NCBI GenBank assembly: GCA_947034895.1
Contig: OX344761.1
Location: 40,126,863 to 40,190,862, forward strand
Length of the DNA: 64,000 nt
DNA from: Rhytidiadelphus loreus
Lineage: Eukaryota; Streptophyta; Bryopsida; Hypnales; Hylocomiaceae
Direction of reading: 5' to 3'
Part shown: in pieces, positions 48,421 to 58,618 of the stretch
Numbering within the stretch: position 1 is the first letter of the stretch
Layout: every line of letters begins with the position of its first letter
Made by a program: the position numbers and the translations under genes
The notes under the pieces: model-generated
What the model saw: only the letters and a program-made list of their open reading frames with translations
What the model was told of the DNA's origin: nothing
Database searches by the model: none

Positions 48421-49099
48421 ACAGATTTGCTTTTCAAGACTTCTATTTAATACTACAAAGTACAAACATCGTATATAGCATTTATGTATACAAAGGAAGG
48501 ATAATCCAAGTTAAACTTTCACACATTGAAATATGCACTATAATTGTTATAATGTTATACCCTAAACCCTAAATCCTAGACCCTAGACCCTAAACCTTGA
48601 ATTTTACATTAGTGAACAAACACATTGCTTTAATGTGCAAAATATGTTTGACTTCTAATTCCCTTAAAATGTGATTATCATGATGTACTACATATGGATT
48701 TTTGCATAGTTCATAAGCTTATTCATATATGTTATCAACATGTTCTTGGTATTTTCTACATCAATTATGATGTGCCAATTTACAAATGTCAAACATACAA
48801 TTATAATTTGAAGTTTTTTTTTCTTTAAGTTTTGTTGTAAAACGCATTAATAGTTTGAAACATCAAAGTATACATAGTACAAGCAATTATATTATTTTAT
48901 AATTGTATTACAAGATGCTACGAAAAAATGCTTTAAATATTTTAATGTAATTTAATGTTGTTCAAGATTAAATATTGCATTTATACAACAAAAATATTAT
49001 TGAAGTTGTTTTCCTACACCCTTATACCTATAAATTGTAAATTGTCAACTATATATCTCATATGAAAAATATCGGTGCTTGAATAGTTTAAAACATAAC
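48135..49099 (+). repeat. Inner left arm of the palindrome
   Basis: Nearly perfect inverted copy of 50,108-51,072, with positions summing to about 99,207. I noticed only two differences by eye over roughly 970 bp. It includes degenerate telomere-type heptamers at 48,559-48,598 (ccctaaaccctaaatcc, ccctagaccctaaacc). Confidence 0.85.
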
Positions 49100-50107
49100 C
49101 GACGTTTGTCAAACATGAATACATGATGGCCCCTCATATGATCCCTTCAACACTTTTGGGTTCCTTATTTTTACTTAAGAAGATTGAATTGATCATTATT
49201 TAATTAGACAAGAGATTTTATTGCAATTATATTGTGGAAGATCTAGCATGCTTGGTTAATTATATATATTACTAAAAGTCAAACTATATAGTTTTTTGTC
49301 TTTTAATCCAATCGATATTGTATTCTTCAAGGTTTTAAATTACGGAATTTTCTATAAAATCATTTGTAAATGCATTATTTTATAGTGTTTCTTCAATTCT
49401 TTGGTTTAAAGTTTGCGGTATACATTTATATTTCTATTTGTACTTATGTCTTTGGTTTTATTAATTTATATTGATAGTAGTATTGAATTTTTTGGCAAAA
49501 GTTAAAAGACTATTTTTCAGATGATGTCTAGTATTTGTAAAGATACTGAGATACTTTTCTAAATTTTGAATGACAAATTCTTGGTATGGTGAAATAAAAC
49601 TCAATAGTTTGTAAACTAGGATTTTGTAGGATTAGGAGTTTATATATTTGTTACTTTATCAGATTGTCAAAATTTGAATGTCAAAAATATTTAAAAAACT
49701 TATTTATCAAATGTAGTTTAATAAAAAATGTTGGCAAACATAATGTTTTTCAAATGAAAGAAATAATAGAGATGAAAAGAAACATTTTCCATGACATTTC
49801 TAGTCTTTACTTTATATAAACAAATAGCCCTTTGAACTATTTTTTTCAGTGTTTATTCTTAGCAATTTAAAAAATAATAGAATCTAGTGTGATAAAGAAC
49901 AAAACATATATTAAAATGATTCCAAATTTTTTCAAGATGAGATATAAAACTAAACTAATAATATAAATTATTAAATCAAAATTGCACATGGCCCATTTAC
50001 CACAAGATGAATTGAAAACATCATTATTGATGTATAAATACATTACAAATATATAATAATGAGGGTCATCATAGTCATATACAAAAAATCATCACATTTG
50101 AAGGTTG
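49100..50107. other. Unpaired centre of the fold-back element
   Basis: About 1 kb, strongly AT-rich, with no repeat partner in the window and no open frame of note. It separates the two inverted arms. Confidence 0.6.
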
Positions 50108-51072
50108 ATTATGTTTTAAACTATTCAAGCACCGATATTTTTCATATGAGATATATAGTTGACAATTTACAATTTATAGGTATAAGGGTGTAGGAAAACA
50201 ACTTCAATAATATTTTTGTTGTATAAATGCAATATTTAATCTTGAACAACATTAAATTACATTAAAATATTTAAAGCATTTTTTCGTAGCGTCTTGTAAT
50301 ACAATTATAAAATAATATAATTGCTTGTACTATGTATACTTTGATGTTTCAAACTATTAATGCGTTTTACAACAAAACTTAAAGAAAAAAAAACTTCAAA
50401 TTATAATTGTATGTTTGACATTTGTAAATTGGCACATCATAATTGATGCAGAAAATACCAAGAACATGTTGATAACATATATGAATAAGCTTATGAACTA
50501 TGCAAAAATCCATATGTAGTACATCATGATAATCACATTTTAAGGGAATTAGAAGTCAAACATATTTTGCACATTAAAGCAATGTGTTTGTTCACTAATG
50601 TAAAATTCAAGGTTTAGGGTCTAGGGTCTAGGATTTAGGGTTTAGGGTATAACATTATAACAATTATAGTGCATATTTCAATGTGTGAAAGTTTAACTTG
50701 GATTATCCTTCCTTTGTATACATAAATGCTATATACGATGTTTGTACTTTGTAGTATTAAATAGAAGTCTTGAAAAGCAAATCTGTACTTTTTAAAATTC
50801 ATCAATACAATACAGCTGGATGGAGGGTACAATAGGCGGACGAGTGGTTACTGGTTAGATGGCGAACGGGGGGTCGGAGGAGAGGAGTAGAAGACAACGC
50901 TTTTTTGGCCATTATCAAAAACAACCTTAGAAAATGGTCTATAACATTCTGTTGAAAGGTTGAAACTTAAAACGGATTCTTCGAAGTGGAACTTGACTTC
51001 ATTTCCAACGTTTTTGTAGTTCAAAGTTTTTTGAAAAAAGACATTTTACTATGCGTAAAAGAGGTCTAAAAA
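50108..51072 (-). repeat. Inner right arm of the palindrome
   Basis: Inverted partner of 48,135-49,099. It contains the mirrored telomere-type tract at 50,609-50,648 (gtttagggtctagggtctaggatttaggg-like). Confidence 0.85.
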
Positions 51073-53640
51073 TCATGTTTTAAGACATTTTAGTGCGGTC
51101 GGCAGAGGGTCGGGCGGCGGGTCAGAAGAGCGGACGACGGGTGGGAAGGGCGAATGGCGGATTAGAGACTCGGAGGATCCTTTAGTACTTTGTAGTATTA
51201 AATGGAAGCCTTGAAAAGCGAATCTGTACTTTTTAAAATTCATCAATACAATACAGCTGGATGGAGGGTACAATAGGTGGACAAGTGGTTAGATGGTGAA
51301 CGGGGGGTCGGAAGAGAGGAGTAGAAGACAATGCTTTTTTGGCCATTATCAAAAACAACCTTAGAAAATGGTCTATAACTTTTTGCTGGAAGGTTGAAAC
51401 TTAAAACGGATTCTTGGAGGTGGAACTTGACTTCATTTTCAACGTTTTTGTAGTTCAAAGTTTTTTGAAAAAAGACATTTTACTATGCGTAAAAGAGGTC
51501 TAAAAATCATGTTTTAAGACATTTTAGTGCGGTTGGCAGAGGGTCGGACGGGCCGTCGGAAGGGCGGACGGCGGGTCGGAGGAGCGGTCGGCCAGTCGAA
51601 AGAGCGGACGGCGGATTAGAGACTCGGAGGATCCTTTAGTACTTTGTAGTATTAAATGGAAGCCTTGAAAAGCGAATCTGTACTTTTTAAAATTCATCAA
51701 TACAATACAGCTGGATGGAGGGTACAATAGGTGGACAAGTGGTTAGATGGTGAACGGAGGTCGGAAGAGAGGAGTAGAAGACAACGTTTTTTTGGCCATT
51801 ATCAAAAACAACCTTAGAAAATGGTCTATCACTTTTTGTTGGAAGGTTGAAACTTAAAACGGATTCTTGGAGGTGGAACTTGACTTCATTTTCAACGTTT
51901 TTGTAGTTCAAAGTTTTTTGAAAAAAGACATTTTACTATGCGTAAAAGAGGTTTAAAAATCATGTTTTAAGACATTTTAGTGCGGTCGGCAGAGGGTCGG
52001 ACGGGCCGTCGGAAGGGCGGACGGCGGGTCGGAGGAGCGGTCGGCCAGTCGAAAGAGCGGACGGCGGATTAGAGACTCGGAGGATCCTTTAGTACTTTGT
52101 AGTATTAAATGGAAGCCTTGAAAAGCGAATCTGTACTTTTTAAAATTCATCAATACAATACAGTTGGATGGAGGGTACAATAGGTGGACAAGTGGTTAGA
52201 TGGTGAACGGGAGGTCGGAAGAGAGGAGTAGAAGACAACGTTTTTTTGGCCATTATCAAAAACAACCTTAGAAAATGGTCTATAACTTTTTGTTGGAGGG
52301 TTGAAACTTAAAACGGATTCTTGGAGGTGGAACTTGACTTCATTTTCAACGTTTTTGTAGTTCAAAGTTTTTTGAAAAAAGACATTTTACTATGCACAAA
52401 AGAGGTTTAAAAATCATGTTTTAAGACATTTTAGTGCGGTCGGCAGAGGGTCGGACGGGCCGTCGGAAGGGCGGACGGCGGGTCGGAGGAGCGGTCGGCC
52501 AGTCGAAAGAGCGGACGGCGGATTAGAGACTCGGAGGATCCTTTAGTACTTTGTAGTATTAAATGGAAGCCTTGAAAAGCGAATCTGTACTTTTTAAAAT
52601 TCATCAATACAATACAGTTGGATGGAGGGTACAATAGGTGGACAAGTGGTTAGATGGTGAACGGGAGGTCGGAAGAGAGGAGTAGAAGACAACGCTTTTT
52701 TGGCCATTATCAAAAACAACCTTAGAAAATGGTCTATAACTTTTTGTTGGAGGGTTGAAACTTAAAACGGATTCTTGGAGGTGGAACTTGACTTCATTTT
52801 CAACGTTTTTGTAGTTCAAAGTTTTTTGAAAAAAGACATTTTACTATGCGTAAAAGAGGTTTAAAAATCATGTTTTAAGACATTTTAGTGCGGTCGGCAG
52901 AGGGTCGGACGGGCCGTCGGAAGGGCGGACGGTGGGTCGGAGGAGCGGTCGCCGGTCGGAAGAGCGGATGGCGGGTGGAAAGGGCGAACGGCGGATTGGA
53001 GACTCGGAGGATCCTTTAGTACTTTGTAGTATTAAATGGAAGCCTTGAAAAGCGAATCTGTACTTTTTAAAATTCATCAATACAATACAGCTGGATGGAG
53101 GGTACAATAGGCGGACAAGTGGTTAGATGGTGAACGGAGGTCGGAAGAGAGGAGTAGAAGACAACGTTTTTTTGGCCATTATCAAAAACAACCTTAGAAA
53201 ATGGTCTATAACTTTTTGTTGGAAGGTTGAAACTTAAAACGGATTCTTGGAGGTGGAACTTGACTTCATTTTCAACGTTTTTGTAGTTCAAAGATTTTTG
53301 AAAAAAGACATTTTACTATGCGTAAAAGAGGTTTAAAAATCATGTTTTAAGACATTTTAGTGCGGTCGGCAGAGGGTCGGACGGGCCGTCGGAAGGGCGG
53401 ACGGCGGGTTGGAAGAGCGGTCGGCCAGTCGAAAGAGCGGACGGCAATTTTTTGGTCATTTTGAAAAACAGCCTTAGGAAATTGTTTATAACTTTTTTTT
53501 GGAAGCTGAAAACTTGAAATGGATTTCTGGAGGTAAAACTTGGCTTCATTTCCAACATTTTTGTAGTTCAAAGTTTTCTGAAAAAAGACATTTTACTATG
53601 CGTGAAAGTGATCTGAAATTCATGTTTTATGTCTTTTTAC
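51073..53640 (-). repeat. Right-arm tandem array (about 437-470-bp units)
   Basis: Unit boundaries ('aaaaatcatgttttaagacat') recur near 51,069, 51,506, 51,957, 52,413, 52,867 and 53,337, with a last short unit to about 53,620. Each unit has a GC-rich core 'gggtcggacgggccgtcgga' and an AT-rich part 'aaaagcgaatctgtacttttt'. The array has more and more uniform units than the left arm, so the arms have evolved unequally by local duplication. The short frames in it are repeats of each other, not genes. Confidence 0.88.
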
Positions 53641-53829
53641 TGAGACCGGACGGAGGACTAAGAAGACTGCAATATTTGGAGATGTCCCATAGTTGGAGTT
53701 TTTGTCCAAATTGAATGGTTTATATACCATTGGAAAGCTATGAATGATATCTTTCGAATGGTATATTATGGTGCACATGAATGTGGACAGAATGTCTGAT
53801 GGTCAGGCGTCTGACTAGATGAGCGAACG

Positions 53830-54289
53830 GTATCGATTCATTTGTTTTGCTGTCCGCTCGGCCGTCCGCACCGACTGCAAGGCCGACCTCGTGGCCATCT
53901 GCTTGGCCGTCCGCCTTGTCGACTACATGGCCGTCCGCTTGGCCGTCCACCCTGTTGACTACATGGTCGTCCACTTGGCCGTCCGCCTTGTCGACTCATG
54001 GCCGTCCGCTTGGCCGTCCGCCCTGTCGACTTCATGGCCGTCCGCCGCTCCGCCCAGCCGAGCGCATGAGCGTTAGTCCGTCGGAAATCCCGATTGGCCC
54101 GTCCGCTCTTCGCTATCCGTCGGAAGCTTCGGTCGGCCTGTCCGCGATCTACCCGTCCGCTCGATGCCGTCGGAAGTTTTGGCCGTCTGCCCGTCCAACG
54201 GTCGGACGGTAGTCACCGCCAAGTATGTCAAAAGACGTCCTGGGGTCAGCGTCCGCGGACTCTGGACGTCCGGACGCCCTGTCAACCCT
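53830..54289 (-). repeat. Right terminal CCGTCCG minisatellite
   Basis: Units 'atggccgtccgcttggccgtccgcc' plus 'ttgtcgactacatgg/ctgtcgact' repeat about six times to 54,045, then degenerate CGTCCG/CGTCGGA motifs run to the element end. This is the reverse-complement counterpart of the left terminal minisatellite. Confidence 0.8.
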
Positions 54290-57200
54290 GACCACCACCT
54301 CTCGCTTACTTCCATACTCTACTTTTCTACCTCAATATGTTGGAGCTGGAGTTCCCTTCTTTCCCCTTGCAATTTTGGCAATGCACTTTATATTTGACCC
54401 CCGTTGTTGAGCGTGACATTTTGCATTGGATTTGTGACTAATCCTTGCAATATGCCACTTCGATATGTCACAGTCACTTTCACACGCAACAGTGACATGT
54501 GGAGAACTATTAGTGTCAGGCTCTTTACCTTTCTCCTGCAAGATGTCATTAGAAGTTGTTGTAGACCTCGTTCGCACTCGCGGTTGACTGAAATTCACTT
54601 TGTCCGGTCTGTGCGAGTCTCCATCATCTCCAATGGGTACATCTAACTTCCTCTTTGTACTTCCAAAAACTTCTTCACCTTCCAAATGTGGTACACGATT
54701 TCCAAGCCCCTCTGCTCCAGGTAAAGTGTTCAATGCTTCTGCAATTTTCTTAGGATCTCTGCTTCGTGTGGCAGCCCTCAACCTCAACTCTTCCTTAGAA
54801 GGACCAGAACCACATGCATGACCTCTAAGGTATGCCCGATAGTTTGTCATTTGCATCCAAGCACGAATACTATCGTCACAAGTGGCATCAAACAAGTTGT
54901 TTCCCCTTTTCCTGGACATTTGTAGCCACTTGTTGTAGACCGTTTCAGATAAATTGTAGGACGGTAGGTCCAACATCTCTTCCAAATTCAATTTCTACAT
55001 ATTCAACCAAGTACAAGGTATAGTTAGCACTTCACTTTACAAACATCATAGACTTCTGTATTTACAAACTCAATTGTGGTCCACTTAATATGTCCTCTCA
55101 TAAAGTCAAGGACAATCCAAGAGAAACTCATCTAGAAATATATTACCATATCAATAGCAAGAAGTACAATATTTATCCAACTTCTATATATAGGAAAATA
55201 ATCACAATTTCTTTTAAAAACTAATTACTATTAGGCCATAGTTACTTTCAAAATATGGACTCCTACTACTCTCATATTCTGTTGAAGGTATGAAAATGAA
55301 GAGGTCTAGCAAATATCCAAAACACAACCGTCGGACCCGACGGATTTATCTTAACCATTTAAGGGACCCACACAATTTCGGTACTTTCTAATAAATAATC
55401 AACAAATTTTTAAAATACAGAAGTGAGCGGCTTAGGGTCAGTATATGAACACATGTAAATTATAGAAAATTACATGCAACAGTACAGGTTCAGATTTGCA
55501 TTCAAGAAATGCATCTCCTCAAAATAAAAAACTTGCAAGTATTGAAATAATGAATCCATTGACCATGTCCATGAAACCTCCCCATTGCCGGTACCGAAAA
55601 TGCCAGAATGCTAGCCAATGGTCTAAGTGATGAAGTGATTCTTCATTTGCAGCTCCAGATGATAGCCACCAAGATCGTATTGCAATGTACCGTGTCTCAG
55701 CCTAGTCCATATTCTTCGAATCTTTGTACTGTTTACACAGAGAAATATGTTGATGTTGAAGTGCTTCTTTGATATATTTCTGGGTGTGTTTATGAAGAGA
55801 ACTACTCCAATGCAACAAACATGTTCTCTCGCGATTTTCCATTTCGTCATTGGCAGAGCCATTGTTGTAGACAATACGTACCGCGTTCCAATTGGCCATG
55901 GCACTATCTGCCATGAATCCTTTAAAGTTTGGCTGAGCCACTCCATGTTGCTCCATGACAGCGTTCAAACTTTTCCAAAATTGTACCTGCACCATAGTAT
56001 CTTCGGACTGCATATCGCACATGGCAATTGTCATCACTTTTTTGTACTCAGCATCGTATACGTGGCAGGCCATTGTCGTCCAATCCTTCACGCGCTTCAC
56101 GTGATCAAACATCAACCACGCATTCTGTAGATTCCCTCCTGGTTGCATGCGCTTCACGAGGTCCACTCCACTTCCAGGTCCTTCCGTCAGCATTTTAAAA
56201 ATGTAAACCTTCTCCTTGCCTTGACTTGGGAAGACGCTGTCATGTATGAATTCGAACTTCGACTCCTTTTTCATTGTCATGATGTTGTCAATGATCCCTC
56301 CTCTGTTGTTTGAGCGAAATGACGAGATTACATTCCGAATATTTGGAGATGAAAGATATTGGAAGCGGTCCATAACTTCTTCCATTTCCTCCCCCTTCAG
56401 CATCTTCTTCTCTCCTTCTCCGTTGTGAAATAGATGATTAGTCAGAAAGTCTTTACTAGCAGAGAGAACAATTGCGGAGTTTGTGGCCGATGGTGTTCTG
56501 GAAACTTGCTCTTCTATGAGTCCAAAGATTTCGTGTGTAGAATCTCTGTACATTCCCTTCGCAACCGGGTGCTTGTGCTCTCCAAAGTGGATAGCGGCCC
56601 TACTCATTTCTGGATTATCACTGAAACAATAGTATATCCTAGCACTACAAGTGCCAAGACACGAAGGTGGTATCTTGCACACCTTACAAACTAGAGTAGA
56701 GTCTTTAGGAGGACCATTTCCAACTGCAAAAGGAAATGATGTAAAGCCAGACCACTCTGTTTCATTCTTCATAGAAGCTCTTGTATAGTAATCACAGTTG
56801 GGGTTCTCACAAGCAAAATGGCCAGCACAGACAGACTTACGGAACTTGAGATTGTCGGAGTTGTTGATATTTGTAGTCATGACCCTACACCATGGATGTC
56901 CATCATACCGCTTGTCCATTCCTTCCAAGCTTCGCGCCGCTGATGAGGATGAAGTAGACCGGCATGGTGGCAGTTCGAAGATGACATCTCCATCAAAGAC
57001 CACTGGAAGAAAGGAAACATGATGATGCTTCATGATGGTCAAATCTATTGTAGACAATTCATTCCGAGATCGACGCATGTTGGCCAGTTTCCGCAAACAA
57101 CCCATTATACTTACTTTGGAAGTTGGATATGGTTGTAACGGAGGACAGGGCACTGTAGATTGCACATGACTACTCGAAGGGCTATCAAATAGTGAATTCA

Positions 57201-57723
57201 ATACAGCCTTCTTTCCAGTTGTAGTTTCAATCGAACCTCGTACATTCTCAACAGACACATGAGGAGACTCTCCTTCCGATTCACTAGATAGTTCTATGAT
57301 TGGATCTAATTTCTCTACCTTCATAGCATGAAGTAATGAAGGCTTCAAGAGAATCGGAGAAACTGGAGGACCTGCACTACGTGAAACATGTTGGACTATA
57401 TACGGCATATCTACTGTTGAATTATCTGACTGACGACTCAAAATTTCAATGGAAGCACCGAGCATGGAAAGAGGTAGTCCGTAAGCTCTATAGTTCTCTG
57501 GGGAAAGGTACCAGCACTGTCCTTCATCTTCCACGGATTTCACAATAGGGACAAACTCTTTCACTTTGCCCAACTCAGACATCCTTTCTTCTTCAACATA
57601 GATAGAGGATTCTACAAATCTAAATCGGACATGTAGAAGATGACTGAGAACTCTAGCGTGTCCTCCGTCCTCCACTGGAAAAAGAAGAGGTACCTCATGA
57701 CCATCTACTCGAATGCAAGCCAT

Positions 57724-58618
57724 CTTGAAAAAATCATACAGGGAGTACTCACGGGAGAGTTCTAGCCAAAATCCAAAGCATAATGTGAGGAAGAATAGAA
57801 GTTCTAGAACCTACGATAGTCCATGACCATGAAATGCAGAGAAGCAGAGCTCTGAACCACTTGTGAACTCATCACTTCCTTTTGTATTCACCCATGTAGT
57901 TTTTAAATCTTTTTCCGCGAAAATGGAAGCCCCCATCTTCTTCCATTACATGACCATTATGTGTCACCCACTACATTAGGTGTGTTAGACTACCCATGAC
58001 AATCAAGGAATTCGGAATTGCCGTAATATGCCGCCATTTAGAATTACAAATTCATATTCCCATTTACATTCATATTTCGTCGAGGGTATCTTACCTACTT
58101 CTACAGCCGTGAAAAGTACCTTTGTCCATTGCCGCCATTCAATGCCATTATACCAAGGTTCATTACAAGAGTTATTAACTTAGTTAGGCCGCCTCTTGGA
58201 TATAATAGCACACTATCCGAGGTTATGTGACCTACCTCTACAGCCGTTTAGAGTACCTCTGTCGATCGCCGCCTTTTACTGTCATTGTACCAAGGTTCCT
58301 TACAAGAGTCATAAACCAAGTTAGGCCGCCTATTGGACATAATAGCACACTATCCAAGGTTGTCAGATTGTACTACACAGTGATATCAAGTGAAAGTTTA
58401 ATGTTGTAGGTGCACCAAGTCGACTCTCACGCATGATATTATGACAACCATTGAAGATCCTTGCCGTCACCGTCGGACACAATATGCTATTCTATGCTTC
58501 ATGGCAGTTCCTTCAAAAACTATAAGAAGAAGCCATTCAAACTGAGGGCAGCCATTCGGATCTTCAGTTCTACTCTACACCATAGTTGAGTGTTAGTTTC
58601 GGAGGAGTCATCTCACTC
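57724..58618. promoter_or_regulatory. Divergent intergenic region between transposase and DGNHR gene
   Basis: About 0.9 kb separates the ATG of the minus-strand transposase from the first plausible ATG of the plus-strand gene. It contains a ~136-bp tandem duplication (58,091-58,226 and 58,227-58,362; shared 'acctacttctacagccg', 'ccaaggttc', 'gttaggccgcc', 'ataatagcacactatcc'). It presumably holds both promoters. No core element can be fixed by eye. Confidence 0.6.

Larger units (their letters stand above)
46394..54299. mobile_element. 7.9-kb Mutator-type fold-back element with 10-bp TSD
   Basis: The element runs from 46,404 to 54,289 and is flanked by perfect direct repeats GACCACCACC (46,394-46,403 and 54,290-54,299). 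The outermost bases are inverted: AAGGTTGAC at left, and AGGGTTGAC when the right end is read in reverse. GC-rich CGGACGG minisatellites follow on each side, then tandem arrays in opposite orientation, then near-identical inner arms around a ~1-kb unique centre (49,100-50,107). It encodes no recognisable protein. A long duplication plus long, tandem-repeat-built arms is the architecture of FARE-like fold-back Mutator relatives in Arabidopsis. It sits just 5' of the SWIM-finger exon of the transposase gene. Confidence 0.85.
45710..57723 (-). pseudogene. Mutator-like transposase gene, interrupted (zinc finger, DDE core, SWIM finger)
   Basis: Segments in transcription order are 57,723-55,702 (673 codons), its in-frame continuation to about 55,530, an exon starting 54,997 after acceptor tatgtag and open to a TGA at 54,332, and, beyond the inserted fold-back element, 46,403-45,710. 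The first segment has a Cys/His cluster at about residues 299-385 (C299, C305, C310, C346, C349, C355, C359, H379, H383, H385), like the GCM/WRKY-type finger of Mutator transposases. A DDE-like region follows, with candidate Asp540 (MFDHVKRVKDW) and Asp606 (GFMADSAMANWNAV), then CLLHW. A TAG at 55,702-55,704 breaks the frame. After it the same frame reads convincingly (AETRYIAIRSWWLSSGAANE) and supplies candidates for the third acidic residue. The last segment holds the SWIM finger CTCPDF...VNCKHLYYLYRYF. Such proteins bind terminal inverted repeats and cut and paste DNA in the nucleus. As it stands it is probably inactive. A domesticated gene with unusual splicing is the alternative. Confidence 0.78.

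Noticed and set aside
48559..50648. True telomere or chromosome fusion point
   Set aside because: The heptamers are few and degenerate and lie symmetrically inside the arms of a bounded element with a target duplication. Capture or chance is simpler than a fusion.
47091..53571. Many similar 60-90-codon frames (MYPPSSCIVLMNFKKYR and MNYKNVENEVKFH types) suggesting a small-protein gene family
   Set aside because: They are successive copies of the same tandem DNA repeat, with frame ends dictated by the repeat and no independent coding constraint visible.
46758..53640. CRISPR-like array of repeats and spacers
   Set aside because: Units are about 450 bp, contiguous, without short unique spacers and in a plant nuclear context. 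A CRISPR array is not plausible.
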